Numbered from the stretch's first letter, positions 1-7,433 are shown. The stretch: 10,743 nt of DNA from an uncultured Eubacterium sp. (GCA_947653505.1 CANTHI010000076.1:1-10743); one strand, 5' to 3'. Numbers and translations: made by a program. Notes: a model not told the origin generated them from the sequence alone.

Positions 1-1352
1 TCATACATTTCCAGCATTGCATCCCACAGTGTCATATTTTTTGTCATGTAATAAGCTGCTGCCTCGCATAATGTCATGGAAGCTACGACAGCATCCTTAT
101 CTCTTGCGTATGTCCCGGTCAGACAGCCATAGCTTTCCTCCATACCAAACAGATAAGTACCGTTGCCCGTTTTTTCAAACTCCAGCATCTTCTGACCAAT
201 AAACTTAAATCCTGTCAAAACTTCTACCAGCTGAATGCCATAATATTTTGCAATCGCATCTGCCATATTGGTAGAAACGATGGAACGGATAAATGCACCA
301 TCCTCCGGCAGGGAACCCTGTATCGCCTTGCGCTGTCCAATCACGTAATCCCCGATCAGACATCCGGACATATTACCTGTCAGCGTATGATATTCCCCTG
401 TCTTAGAATCTTTCACATATACGCCAAGCCGGTCTGCATCAGGGTCTGTAGCCAGTACTAAATCAGCATTTACTTTCTTTGCCAGTTCCAGTCCCAGTGC
501 AAACGCCTCAGCCGCTTCCGGATTCGGATAGCTGACTGTCGGGAAATCACCATCCGGCAGCTCCTGCTGCGGCACTACATGCACATTCTGGAAACCAAGC
601 TCTTTTAATACACGGCGTACCGGAATATTTCCAGTTCCATGCAGCGGAGAATATACGATCGTCAGTTTATCCTTTACCGCATCGATGCTGTCCTGATGCA
701 GCACAAGTCCCTTTAACTCTTCGATATACGGATCATCAATATCCGCGCCAATCGTCTGGTAAAGTCCGGCTGCTTTTGCATCGTCCAGTGACATGGTTTT
801 GCAGGAAGCATAATCTGTTACCTTCTTTACTTCATCCATAATACCGCTGTCATGAGGCGGTGTAATCTGCGCGCCATCTTCCCAGTATACCTTATAGCCG
901 TTATATTCCGGCGGATTGTGGCTTGCCGTAATATTGATTCCCGCAATGCATCCTAATCTGCGTACCGCATAGGATAATTCCGGTGTCGGTCTTAAGCTTT
1001 CAAATACATAAGCTTTAATCCCGTTTGCTGCCAGACATAACGCTGCCTCATCTGCAAATTCCGGAGACATATGTCTGGAATCATAAGCGATCGCAACACC
1101 TTTTGCTTCTGCTTTTACAGATAAGATATAATTTGCCAGCCCCTGTGTCGCTTTTCTGACCGTGTAAACGTTCATACGGTTTGTACCCGCACCAATCACA
1201 CCGCGCAGCCCCGCTGTACCAAATTCCAGATCCATATAAAAGCGGTCTTCGATTTCCTTCTCATTATCTGCAATCGCCTTTAATTCTGCCTTTGTCTCCT
1301 CATCGAAATAAGGATTGTCCAGCCATTGCTGGTACATTTCTTTGTAGTCCAT
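1..1352 (-). CDS. Phosphoglucomutase/phosphomannomutase (alpha-D-phosphohexomutase), 3' end missing
   Basis: The enzyme interconverts hexose 1-phosphate and 6-phosphate (glucose and possibly mannose) in the cytoplasm, linking glycolysis to cell-wall and polysaccharide precursors. I translated 450 codons from ATG at 1350-1352; the reading frame is still open at base 1. Visible motifs are the phosphoserine loop TASHNPPEYNGYK (catalytic Ser about residue 144), the metal-binding loop DPDADR (about 303-308) and the sugar-binding loop GMEESYG (about 403-409). The N-terminus has the family's typical FGTAGLRG segment (about 44-51). Family members of this PgcA-like type are usually about 570-580 residues, so roughly 120 C-terminal residues (the phosphate-binding domain 4) lie beyond the window. 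A good SD, GGGAGG at 1360-1365, sits 7 nt before the start. Substrate preference cannot be decided from the motifs. All key residues seen are intact. Confidence 0.96.
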   Translation of the reverse strand, partial: MDYKEMYQQWLDNPYFDEETKAELKAIADNEKEIEDRFYMDLEFGTAGLRGVIGAGTNRMNVYTVRKATQGLANYILSVKAEAKGVAIAYDSRHMSPEFADEAALCLAANGIKAYVFESLRPTPELSYAVRRLGCIAGINITASHNPPEYNGYKVYWEDGAQITPPHDSGIMDEVKKVTDYASCKTMSLDDAKAAGLYQTIGADIDDPYIEELKGLVLHQDSIDAVKDKLTIVYSPLHGTGNIPVRRVLKELGFQNVHVVPQQELPDGDFPTVSYPNPEAAEAFALGLELAKKVNADLVLATDPDADRLGVYVKDSKTGEYHTLTGNMSGCLIGDYVIGQRKAIQGSLPEDGAFIRSIVSTNMADAIAKYYGIQLVEVLTGFKFIGQKMLEFEKTGNGTYLFGMEESYGCLTGTYARDKDAVVASMTLCEAAAYYMTKNMTLWDAMLEMY

Positions 1353-1383
1353 GTTACGTCCTCCCATTCATCATTTCATTTTT

Positions 1384-1392
1384 ATTCTATCA
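1384..1392 (-). promoter_or_regulatory. Candidate extended -10 promoter for the sugar mutase gene
   Basis: On the minus strand the sequence TGATAGAAT is an extended -10: TG, one base, then TAGAAT, which is 5 of 6 to TATAAT. No convincing -35 is found 16-18 bp upstream. It lies in the 83-bp gap between the lipoprotein stop and the mutase start and would give a leader of about 25 nt. Read-through from the lipoprotein gene is an alternative, as no U-tract terminator separates them. Confidence 0.35.
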
Positions 1393-1435
1393 GGTCTGCG
1401 GCACACCAGTATCCGCATTCCCCAATATTCGTTCC

Positions 1436-2929
1436 TCAATCTTCATCCTGTGTACGGTCAGAGCCGGATGATGACCGTTTGTTCAGCCTGTCCAGCGAAT
1501 CTACCAGATCCGACAGCGTATCCAGATAATCCGTAGATTCTCCTCCCGTAATAATGCTCGCAAGCGAAGACCCCAGTGCCGTGTCCGCCAGCGCACCGCT
1601 GGCACTGTTATTTCCATCCGTCTGTCCGGACTGGCTGCCACCCGTATAGGAGCCAGCTCTGGATCCGGCTTTCGATCCGGCTTTGCCGCGCTGACTGGAT
1701 GCCGTCTGTGTACTCCCGTTATTTTTTGCAGCAGAATCTTTCCCGCTTTTCTCTTCTTTGTCCTGGTTATCCTTTTTCCCGGAATCACTGCCTTCCCCAT
1801 CGTCCGCACCGGAACCTGACGCCGTCTGTATTCCCGTTCCGCTGCTAAGCAGAATTTCTATTTTTGCTTTTTTAGAATTTACCACCAGCTGTTTTGTCCA
1901 CGCATCATAGCCTTCGGCATAAACCCCAAGCATATGTACCCCGTACCGCAGCTCGACCGGTTTTTTATGATTGACCTTTTTGCCATCTACTGTAACAATC
2001 GCTCCAGCCACTCCTACGTCAAACGTGACCTTGCACAGCTTCGGCCCTTCCCCTTTATAATCGTTCAGATCAATCGTCGTCAGCTTATCCCGCCGGATTC
2101 TGATCTCTCCGGAATCCCCATATCCGTCATTTGCGACTGAAAACTCATAAATTCCCTCCGGCAGCTCCATCGTCATGTCTCTGGTTACTTTGGCATATAC
2201 TTTTGTGCCAAGATTCACCCAGCCGCCCTCAAACAGCTCCGTATTAGCCAGCGCCAGCGTCCCATGTCCGGTACTGACCACAATCGCATAAATCGTACGT
2301 CCAATGCCATAGACATTCAGAACATCACTCTCACCGATCGCCGTCAGCTCTCTTTCCTCTCCCTCCGAAAATACCTTTACATTCTGATCCAGCTGATACG
2401 CCGTATCTGCAATATCCATCCGTCTTTTTTCCAGATAGATCGTATAATTTACGACATCCTCATAATCCCATGCATCATCCGTAAACGCAACTGCCCCCAG
2501 TGTATCATTGCTGTTCATCCGTTCAACCGCAGCCAGCTTTCCTTCACTAAAATCCTCCCGCAGTGTATAGTTGCCGTATTTATCAAAAAATTCAGTACCG
2601 TCTGTATATTCATATAAGCACTGTTCTCCATCTGCGAGGTCCATCAGTGTAATCTGATAGTTCTGGATGTCATGTTTTAAAATCATGTAGCAATGATCTT
2701 TTGTCTCCAAAATCTCTGCTGTACTCTGTGCGTCGTCCGCTCCGGCCTGACTGACGGGATCCGCTCCGGCAGACGCATTCTGGCTGTTTTTTGTGTGAAA
2801 ACTGACAGAATCCGCTTTGCTGCAGGCGCTGCACAGCGTCATTGCAAGCAGAAGGAAAATCATCCACGGTATTTTCCGGTTTATCGTGATTGGGGGGAAT
2901 GCTCTTTTTTTGTTCTTATTATTTATCAT
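1436..2929 (-). CDS. Probable lipoprotein with PEGA domain and low-complexity Ser/Gly-rich tail
   Basis: A 497-residue exported protein. The N-terminus is basic (residues 1-19), followed by a hydrophobic stretch (about 21-32) and CSAC, with Cys36 as the likely lipidated residue. The -3 position is Cys rather than the usual Leu, so lipidation is probable, not certain. Residues about 75-230 form a beta-rich region I do not recognise. About 235-290 (GTKVYAKV, then ELPEGIYEFSVANDGY) resembles a PEGA-like repeat. About 299-361 is a clearer PEGA domain: a small extracytoplasmic beta fold with the pattern VTVDGKKV, KPVELRYGVHMLGVYAEGY. From about 363 to 460 the protein is Ser/Gly/Lys/Asp rich, including AGSKAGSRAGS, and it ends with an amphipathic helix (LDTLSDLVDSLDRLNK). 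PEGA domains are thought to bind cell-surface carbohydrate or protein; the exact role is unknown. SD AGAGG at 2941-2945 is 11 nt from ATG, rather distant. It has its own promoter at 3159-3187. Confidence 0.85.
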   Translation of the reverse strand: MINNKNKKRAFPPITINRKIPWMIFLLLAMTLCSACSKADSVSFHTKNSQNASAGADPVSQAGADDAQSTAEILETKDHCYMILKHDIQNYQITLMDLADGEQCLYEYTDGTEFFDKYGNYTLREDFSEGKLAAVERMNSNDTLGAVAFTDDAWDYEDVVNYTIYLEKRRMDIADTAYQLDQNVKVFSEGEERELTAIGESDVLNVYGIGRTIYAIVVSTGHGTLALANTELFEGGWVNLGTKVYAKVTRDMTMELPEGIYEFSVANDGYGDSGEIRIRRDKLTTIDLNDYKGEGPKLCKVTFDVGVAGAIVTVDGKKVNHKKPVELRYGVHMLGVYAEGYDAWTKQLVVNSKKAKIEILLSSGTGIQTASGSGADDGEGSDSGKKDNQDKEEKSGKDSAAKNNGSTQTASSQRGKAGSKAGSRAGSYTGGSQSGQTDGNNSASGALADTALGSSLASIITGGESTDYLDTLSDLVDSLDRLNKRSSSGSDRTQDED

Positions 2930-2945
2930 GTAGTTTTCATCCTCT

Positions 2946-3082
2946 GAACTTTATTTCTAAATATTGAAGTACCGAAACCAGATACTTTATTTCTGATACC
3001 TGGAGGTAATGCCTGATCCTTTATTTCCAATCCTTTATTTCCAACATTTAATTTCTTATTTAATTTCCAGTATTTAATTTCT
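2946..3082 (-). repeat. Degenerate 14-bp AT-rich repeats in the lipoprotein leader
   Basis: Read on the minus strand, the unit is close to RGAAATAAAGNATY or RGAAATTAAATNYT. Five units are contiguous at 3015-3082 with lengths 14, 14, 14, 12 and 14; two more stand alone at 2981-2994 and 2946-2958. The two units at 3015-3042 are almost identical. The array lies wholly between the mapped promoter and the start codon, so it should be transcribed as 5' leader. The unit at 2981-2994 forms much of the loop of a small hairpin at 2978-3003. Confidence 0.8.
2978..3003 (-). other. Small leader hairpin presenting one repeat unit in its loop
   Basis: In minus-strand RNA, CCAGGUAU pairs with GUAUCUGG: 8 bp, two of them G-U, with a 10-nt loop CAGAAAUAAA that is the core of the 14-bp repeat. 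It lies about 50 nt before the lipoprotein start codon. There is no U-tract after it, so it is not a terminator. Pairing is seen in the sequence; function is unknown. Confidence 0.45.
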
Positions 3083-3158
3083 AATACCTGATACGCAATA
3101 TTTATTTTTCCTGACTTTTATGTACTTTTTCACCTATATCTCTGTTTTCGCTTTGTCT

Positions 3159-3187
3159 ATTATATCATGGACATTTCCCAAGTGCAA
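3159..3187 (-). promoter_or_regulatory. Sigma-A promoter for the PEGA lipoprotein gene
   Basis: On the minus strand, -10 TATAAT (3159-3164, perfect) is preceded by TG plus one base, an extended -10. A 17-bp spacer (3165-3181) separates it from -35 TTGCAC (3182-3187). The predicted start is near 3152, which gives a leader of about 220 nt containing the 14-bp repeat array. Confidence 0.75.
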
Positions 3188-3251
3188 GCCTTCCACAAGC
3201 GTGTTTTCCATTTTCGTTCTGGTTTTGTTTAACAGTTCAGAGTGTGTTACT

Positions 3252-3299
3252 TATTGGCCTCCCGGCCGCTTCCGTCATCCAGCGTCCGAAAGGCCAATA
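3252..3299 (-). other. Long hairpin downstream of the cotS-like gene, terminator-like but without U-tract
   Basis: The arms are 3252-3265 and 3286-3299. As minus-strand RNA, UAUUGGCCUUUCGG pairs with CCGGGAGGCCAAUA over 14 bp including two G-U pairs. After an A-G mismatch the stem continues with CGCU/AGCG, leaving a 10-nt loop. The plus-strand version has C-A mismatches where the minus strand has G-U pairs, so the structure favours the minus transcript. It begins 16 nt after the coat gene's stop. The T-run (TTTTTT) comes before the stem, not after it, so it may be a 3'-end stabiliser or a Rho-independent terminator of unusual form. Confidence 0.5.
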
Positions 3300-3314
3300 C
3301 AAAAAAGTAGCATT

Positions 3315-4304
3315 TCACCCCCGCGCCGCCTCATCCAGAATTTTCAGAAATTCCGCCCTCTCCCGCTCCTGCGCGCAAATCCTTCCCAGCTTTTCGCCAT
3401 CCCTGCAGTTCGCCCAGCTCTTTTTCGAATTAAAGTAATGATTCGCCACCTTCCAGAATTTTTCCGGATAGCTCATCCGTACACAAAGCTGCTGCATTTC
3501 CCAGCCTCCCAGCCTGCGCACCTTATCGTAAGCGCGAATCATATCCATGCCAAGTCCGGTGTTCCAGTTGTGCTTTTCCATAATTTTACGGAAAAAATGC
3601 GCAAAATCACTGATATACGCATCCCGGCAAAAGCGTTCATAGTTGATAATGACCGGCCCATGTGCGGTAAACAGCAGGTTATGCTGGCTGTAATCCCCGT
3701 GGCAGATCCCGTAATACTGTCCGGAATCTGAGGATGCCGCTTCCCGTAATCTGTCCGCTGCTTCCGTCGCCTGATTCAGATAGTAATTACATTCCTTTAA
3801 AAAATCTGTTTCAAATTCATTTCTTTTTTTCTTTGTATGTATGTAGTTACGGACCTTGCGCAGCTCCTTTGTATGCCTTTCATATTCCTGTTCCAGAAAA
3901 TCCGGTGTCCTGCACATCACCGGTGGCAGTTCTTCTGAAAATCCGGCTGTATCTATATGAAATTGTGCCAGCCTGCGGACAGCGCACAGCACATCTTCCC
4001 GATTTCTCGTGTCACACTCCCTGCCCTCATACCATGTGCGCAGATAATAACGCGTATCGTCCGTATCGGTAAACAGCACCTGTCCCTCTTTCGTATAAAG
4101 AATCTGTTCCGTCACACATCCGCGCTCTTTCAAATAAATCAGGAACCGGTCCAGCAGCTCAGCCTTTGATACCGAACCTGCAAACTCCTTTAGTATTTTT
4201 CTGCTTCCGTCCGGACAATGACACAGATAAGCGCCCCTCCCTTTGATCATGTCCGTAAATTCGTATGGATATGCCTCTAAAATTATTTCTGTCCGGTTAT
4301 ACAC
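3315..4304 (-). CDS. CotS-family spore coat protein (aminoglycoside phosphotransferase-like fold)
   Basis: A 329-residue protein of the CotS/YsxE type, a kinase-like family associated with the outer layers of the endospore. The motif CHGDYSQHNLL (about residues 201-211) is the Brenner/APH catalytic loop, with the Asp and Asn both present. The next segment, VIINYERF (about 218-225), has Asn where kinases of this fold have the metal-binding Asp (usually IIDF or similar). The family signature around FFRKIMEKHNWN (about 237-248) supports CotS over an antibiotic kinase. The frame extends to a GTG at 4337, but I chose the GTG at 4302-4304 because a strong SD, GGAGGGG (4312-4318), lies 7 nt upstream and falls inside the longer version. 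The gene follows cca by about 200 bp and should be expressed in sporulation. It may be catalytically weak or inactive. The family call is firm; the substrate is unknown. Confidence 0.87.
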   Translation of the reverse strand: MYNRTEIILEAYPYEFTDMIKGRGAYLCHCPDGSRKILKEFAGSVSKAELLDRFLIYLKERGCVTEQILYTKEGQVLFTDTDDTRYYLRTWYEGRECDTRNREDVLCAVRRLAQFHIDTAGFSEELPPVMCRTPDFLEQEYERHTKELRKVRNYIHTKKKRNEFETDFLKECNYYLNQATEAADRLREAASSDSGQYYGICHGDYSQHNLLFTAHGPVIINYERFCRDAYISDFAHFFRKIMEKHNWNTGLGMDMIRAYDKVRRLGGWEMQQLCVRMSYPEKFWKVANHYFNSKKSWANCRDGEKLGRICAQERERAEFLKILDEAARG

Positions 4305-4307
4305 AAC

Positions 4308-4393
4308 AACACCCCTCCAACTAAGATGAACAATCACGCATGAACAGTTACCGGATCATTAACGTGTCCATTCATCTTATGAGAAGGGGTGTT
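4308..4393 (-). promoter_or_regulatory. Inverted repeat that buries the cotS-like gene's ribosome binding site
   Basis: The 23-nt arms at 4308-4330 and 4371-4393 are complementary with a 40-nt loop. As minus-strand RNA, AACACCCC pairs with GGGGUGUU, then UUC pairs with GGA (one U-G), then a 3x3 internal loop, then UAAGAUGAA pairs perfectly with UUCAUCUUA. The 3' arm contains the SD GGAGGGG (4312-4318), and the GTG start at 4302-4304 is just outside it. This looks like an SD-sequestering leader structure. Pairing is directly visible; the regulatory role is inferred. Confidence 0.6.
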
Positions 4394-4394
4394 C

Positions 4395-4425
4395 TATTAT
4401 GCATACAAATTTCAGATCATACTCC
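4395..4425 (-). promoter_or_regulatory. Possible sporulation (sigma-G/F-like) promoter for the cotS-like gene
   Basis: On the minus strand, CATAATA (4395-4401) fits the CATANTA -10 seen for late forespore sigma factors. GGAGTA (4420-4425), 18 bp upstream, is 4 of 6 to TGAATA. The match is weak and short. Transcription would start near 4388, inside the 5' arm of the inverted repeat. Read-through from proS-cca is also possible. Confidence 0.22.
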
Positions 4426-4504
4426 GGATTATCCTTTCAGACATCAGATCATCCGGCTGGTTTTCAAAAAAGTGTTGAAACGCATCGCTAAGTCAGCCGA
4501 ATGC

Positions 4505-5899
4505 CTAAAGATTCTTAGTTTCTGCCCCGCTTTCGATATACTTCCGCGCATACTGCAGCAGATACGTCCGTTCATTTTTTTCCGGATCGCGGATCACCTG
4601 ATCCAGAAGCATTGCCAGCATCGTACCGACCTGCTTCCCCGGCGGGATCCCGAGCGCTATCATATCCCGTCCGGTTACTGCAAGCTGTTTTAAACTGATA
4701 CAGTTTCCTTTTTCCAGCATCGCCAGATACATCTGTTCATACTGATCTACATAATCCAGCTTTTCCTGCCGCAGGTAACTGCTCTGTGCCAGAATATCCG
4801 CCCGTTTGAGCGCAAAGATCGCCGGATACTGCTCCTGTCCGATTTTCACTACCGCGCGGCGCACTGCTTCTTCTGACAGCTGTGGATTATCATCATGCCA
4901 GCGTACCAGCGCGCACACGCGGTCCATCGTATTCCGGTCAGATTTCAGACGGCGGAATATGTTTTGTGCCATTTGCGCGCTCTGCTGCGGATGACCGTGA
5001 AAGTGATCAATCCCCGCCTCATCTGTCGTTTTACACAACGGCTTTGCAATATCATGAAAGAGCGCTGCCAGACGCAGGATTTTATCCGGTGCCGTATGGC
5101 ACATCGCCAGAATCGTGTGCTCTCCTACTGTTGCACAGTGATGCGGATGGTTCTGCTCCGTTTCCATCATGCGGTCCAGCTCCGGCAGAATCACTTTCGA
5201 GATCCCAAGCTCATACAGTATGCGTATATATTCAGGATGCGGTGATACTGCCAGCTTCACCAGTTCCGCCTGAATCCGTTCTGCGCTGATCCGGTTCAGA
5301 TCCACGGACTGCCTGCGGACTGCCTGCTTTGTATGTTCTTCCATTGTAAAATTTAGCTGTGCCGCAAACCGGACTGCACGCAGCATCCGCAGAGCATCTT
5401 CCTTAAAACGGTCCATCGGATCTCCCACGCACCGGATGATTCCGGCCTTCAGATCCCTGACCCCGCCAAATGCATCCACAAGTCCCTGATGTTCATTATA
5501 TGCCATCGCGTTGATCGTAAAATCCCGCCGCCTGAGATCTTCCAGCAGGCTTGGCGTGAAGATCACCTCGTCCGGATGCCTGCCATCTGTATATGCCCCG
5601 TCGATCCGGTAGGTCGTGACCTCAAATCCTTCACGTCCGAGCAGGACAGTGACTGTCCCGTGCTGCAGTCCGGTATCGGCTGTGCGCGCAAACAGCTCCT
5701 TGACCTGCATGGGAAGCGCTGACGTTGTAATATCCCAGTCCTTTGGTCCGCTTCCCAGCAGGCTGTCGCGGATACAGCCCCCGACTGCATAGGCTTCATA
5801 TCCATGTGCCTGAAGGCTGTCCAGTATGTGTTTTACCTTTTCCGGCAGCTTTATTTTTACTTTTACTTTTACATCCTTATGATCAGATTCTATTTTCAT
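4505..5899 (-). CDS. cca: CCA tRNA nucleotidyltransferase with HD domain
   Basis: This enzyme adds or repairs the 3' CCA end of tRNAs without a nucleic acid template. The 464 residues show the class II nucleotidyltransferase head: GGCIRDSLLG (about 40-49), the metal-binding DWD (54-56), TTYRIDG (95-101), RRDFTINAMAYN (124-135) and the neck helix segment EDALRMLRAVRFA (167-179). An HD phosphohydrolase domain follows (FHDIAKP about 281-287, with HFHGH at 299-303). The N-terminal KVKVKIK precedes the conserved fold. The frame is open to 5986, but the start at 5897-5899 avoids overlap with proS and sits just before the conserved domain. It begins 4 nt after the proS stop, with no good SD nearby, so coupled translation is likely. 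A specialised A-adding or poly(A) role cannot be excluded by eye, but the single full-length HD form favours CCA addition. Confidence 0.93.
   Translation of the reverse strand: MKIESDHKDVKVKVKIKLPEKVKHILDSLQAHGYEAYAVGGCIRDSLLGSGPKDWDITTSALPMQVKELFARTADTGLQHGTVTVLLGREGFEVTTYRIDGAYTDGRHPDEVIFTPSLLEDLRRRDFTINAMAYNEHQGLVDAFGGVRDLKAGIIRCVGDPMDRFKEDALRMLRAVRFAAQLNFTMEEHTKQAVRRQSVDLNRISAERIQAELVKLAVSPHPEYIRILYELGISKVILPELDRMMETEQNHPHHCATVGEHTILAMCHTAPDKILRLAALFHDIAKPLCKTTDEAGIDHFHGHPQQSAQMAQNIFRRLKSDRNTMDRVCALVRWHDDNPQLSEEAVRRAVVKIGQEQYPAIFALKRADILAQSSYLRQEKLDYVDQYEQMYLAMLEKGNCISLKQLAVTGRDMIALGIPPGKQVGTMLAMLLDQVIRDPEKNERTYLLQYARKYIESGAETKNL
5850..5873 (-). repeat. GTAAAA hexanucleotide repeat inside cca
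   Basis: On the minus strand GTAAAAGTAAAAGTAAAAAT encodes the alternating Lys/Val stretch KVKVKI near residues 11-16 of the CCA enzyme. Changes of whole units would keep the frame. It is a short in-frame repeat at the extreme N-terminus, outside the conserved domain. Confidence 0.5.
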
Positions 5900-5903
5900 C
5901 TGC

Positions 5904-7340
5904 TTAATATGCTTTTCCCCAGAATACCAGTTTTTTTGCCGGACGGCCGCAGCAGACACATACGTCTGAAATCTGCTCCTGTTCAAACGGCATACAACGT
6001 GAAGTCGCCGTCGTCTCTTCCTTTATCTTATCTTCACATGCCTGATCCCCGCACCACATCGCACGGATAAAGCCAGGTTTTTCTTCCAGTGCCTTTTGGA
6101 ACTCTTCGTAAGTAACCGCGTCTGTAATATGGGAATCCCTGTGTGCCTTTGCCCGTTCGTACAGATCTGTCTGGATCGTATCCAGCAGCTGCGCCAGCTT
6201 CTGCGGTACTTCCTCCAGCGCCGTCTGATATTTTTCTCTCGTATCCCGCCGTACAAGCACGCACTGTCCTTTTTCGATGTCTTTCGGTCCGATCTCAATA
6301 CGGACCGGTATGCCGCGCATCTCCTGCTCTGCAAATTTCCAGCCCGGACTCTTGGCGCTGTCATCGACCTTTACACGGAACTGTCTGTTCAATGTCTGGT
6401 ACAGCTCTCCTGCTTTTTCCAGCACTCCTTCTTTCTGCTGCTGGATCGGGATAATCATAACCTGCGTCGGAGCGATCGCCGGAGGCAGTACAAGACCGGA
6501 ATCATCGCCATGAACCATAATAATCGCACCGATAATACGGGTGCTCAGCCCCCAGGAGGTCTGATGCACATACTGCAGCTGGTTATCCGGATCCGTATAC
6601 TGGATCCCAAACGCTTTTGCAAACCCATCGCCAAAATTATGGCTCGTACCTGACTGCAGCGCCTTGCCATCATGCATCAGGGCTTCTATTGTATACGTCG
6701 CCTCTGCGCCCGCAAATTTTTCCTTTTCCGTCTTCTGTCCGCGGATCACCGGAATCGCTAAGACTTCTTCACAAAACGCCGCATATACGTTCAGCATCTG
6801 CTCTGTCCGCTCCTGCGCTTCCTGCGCCGTAGCATGCGCCGTATGTCCTTCCTGCCATAAAAACTCTCTGGAGCGCAAAAACGGTCTCGTTTCCTTTTCC
6901 CATCTTACGACAGAGCACCACTGATTATATACTTTTGGCAGATCACGGTAAGACTGCACATCGTTTTTATAAAAATCACAAAACAGCGTTTCAGAAGTCG
7001 GTCTGACACAAAGTCTTTCCTGCAGCTGATTCTGCCCGCCATGCGTGACCCACGCAACTTCCGGCGCAAATCCTTCTACATGATCTTTTTCTTTGTTCAA
7101 AAGGCTTTCCGGAATAAACACCGGCATATACACATTCTGCACACCCGTTTCCTTAAACCTCCGGTCCAGCTCATGCTGGATATTTTCCCAGAGCGCATAT
7201 CCGGCCGGTTTGATGATCATACAGCCCTTTACCGAAGAATAGTCAATTAATTCTGCTTTTTTTACCACATCTGTATACCACTGTGCAAAATCTTCCTGCA
7301 TACTGGTAATGGATTCTACTAATTTCTTGTCTTTCGCCAT
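5904..7340 (-). CDS. proS: Prolyl-tRNA synthetase, short (eukaryote/archaeal-type, ProS3-like)
   Basis: Charges tRNA-Pro with proline in the cytoplasm. At 478 residues it lacks the large editing insertion of the long bacterial form and matches the length of the eukaryote/archaeal-type enzyme. Class II motif 1 is around residues 47-78 (ending YMPVFIP), motif 2 around 146-171 ([20 protein letters not shown], 146-165) and motif 3 around 264-291 ([19 protein letters not shown]). The TSWG and HNFGDGF segments line the active site. The anticodon-binding domain spans about 293-400. The C-terminal zinc-binding domain has Cys430, Cys435, Cys449 and CVCCG (461-465), and the protein ends in Tyr, as is usual for this type. 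SD AAGGAG (7347-7352) is 6 nt from ATG. The leader of about 43 nt is too short for a T-box riboswitch. It is the first gene of a likely proS-cca operon. Confidence 0.97.
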   Translation of the reverse strand: MAKDKKLVESITSMQEDFAQWYTDVVKKAELIDYSSVKGCMIIKPAGYALWENIQHELDRRFKETGVQNVYMPVFIPESLLNKEKDHVEGFAPEVAWVTHGGQNQLQERLCVRPTSETLFCDFYKNDVQSYRDLPKVYNQWCSVVRWEKETRPFLRSREFLWQEGHTAHATAQEAQERTEQMLNVYAAFCEEVLAIPVIRGQKTEKEKFAGAEATYTIEALMHDGKALQSGTSHNFGDGFAKAFGIQYTDPDNQLQYVHQTSWGLSTRIIGAIIMVHGDDSGLVLPPAIAPTQVMIIPIQQQKEGVLEKAGELYQTLNRQFRVKVDDSAKSPGWKFAEQEMRGIPVRIEIGPKDIEKGQCVLVRRDTREKYQTALEEVPQKLAQLLDTIQTDLYERAKAHRDSHITDAVTYEEFQKALEEKPGFIRAMWCGDQACEDKIKEETTATSRCMPFEQEQISDVCVCCGRPAKKLVFWGKAY

Positions 7341-7389
7341 ATTTTTCTCCTTTTATTTTCATCGTCAGACATCCTGCCATGATTGCTTT

Positions 7390-7418
7390 ATTTTAGCCTC
7401 ATATTTTCCTCATGTCAA
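7390..7418 (-). promoter_or_regulatory. Sigma-A promoter for proS-cca
   Basis: On the minus strand, -35 TTGACA (7413-7418, perfect) and -10 TAAAAT (7390-7395, 5 of 6) are separated by exactly 17 bp. It starts 16 bp after the stop of the upstream 834-residue gene. The predicted start is near 7383, giving a short leader. Confidence 0.85.
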
Positions 7419-7433
7419 GCAGACATTCCGCTT

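Noticed and set aside
2946..3082. CRISPR array
   Set aside because: Units are only 14 bp, contiguous, degenerate and without spacers.
3120..3731. Plus-strand open frame of 203 codons across the leader and coat gene
   Set aside because: Its first part covers the minus-strand promoter and hairpin, and the rest is antisense to the coat gene. The residue composition is not protein-like.
4305..4337. Longer N-terminus for the coat protein from GTG at 4337
   Set aside because: The extra 11 codons contain the only strong SD and have no SD of their own, so the start at 4304 is better.
4440..4504. Intrinsic terminator after cca
   Set aside because: CGGCTG and CAGCCG can pair, and a T-run is present, but the T-run is inside the loop rather than after the stem, so the geometry is wrong.
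5900..5986. Longer N-terminus for the CCA enzyme
   Set aside because: It would overlap the 3' end of proS by over 80 nt, and the added residues are antisense-like in composition and precede the conserved fold.
7341..7433. T-box riboswitch before proS
   Set aside because: The near-consensus promoter leaves a leader of only about 43 nt. There is no room for specifier and antiterminator stems, and no T-box sequence is seen.
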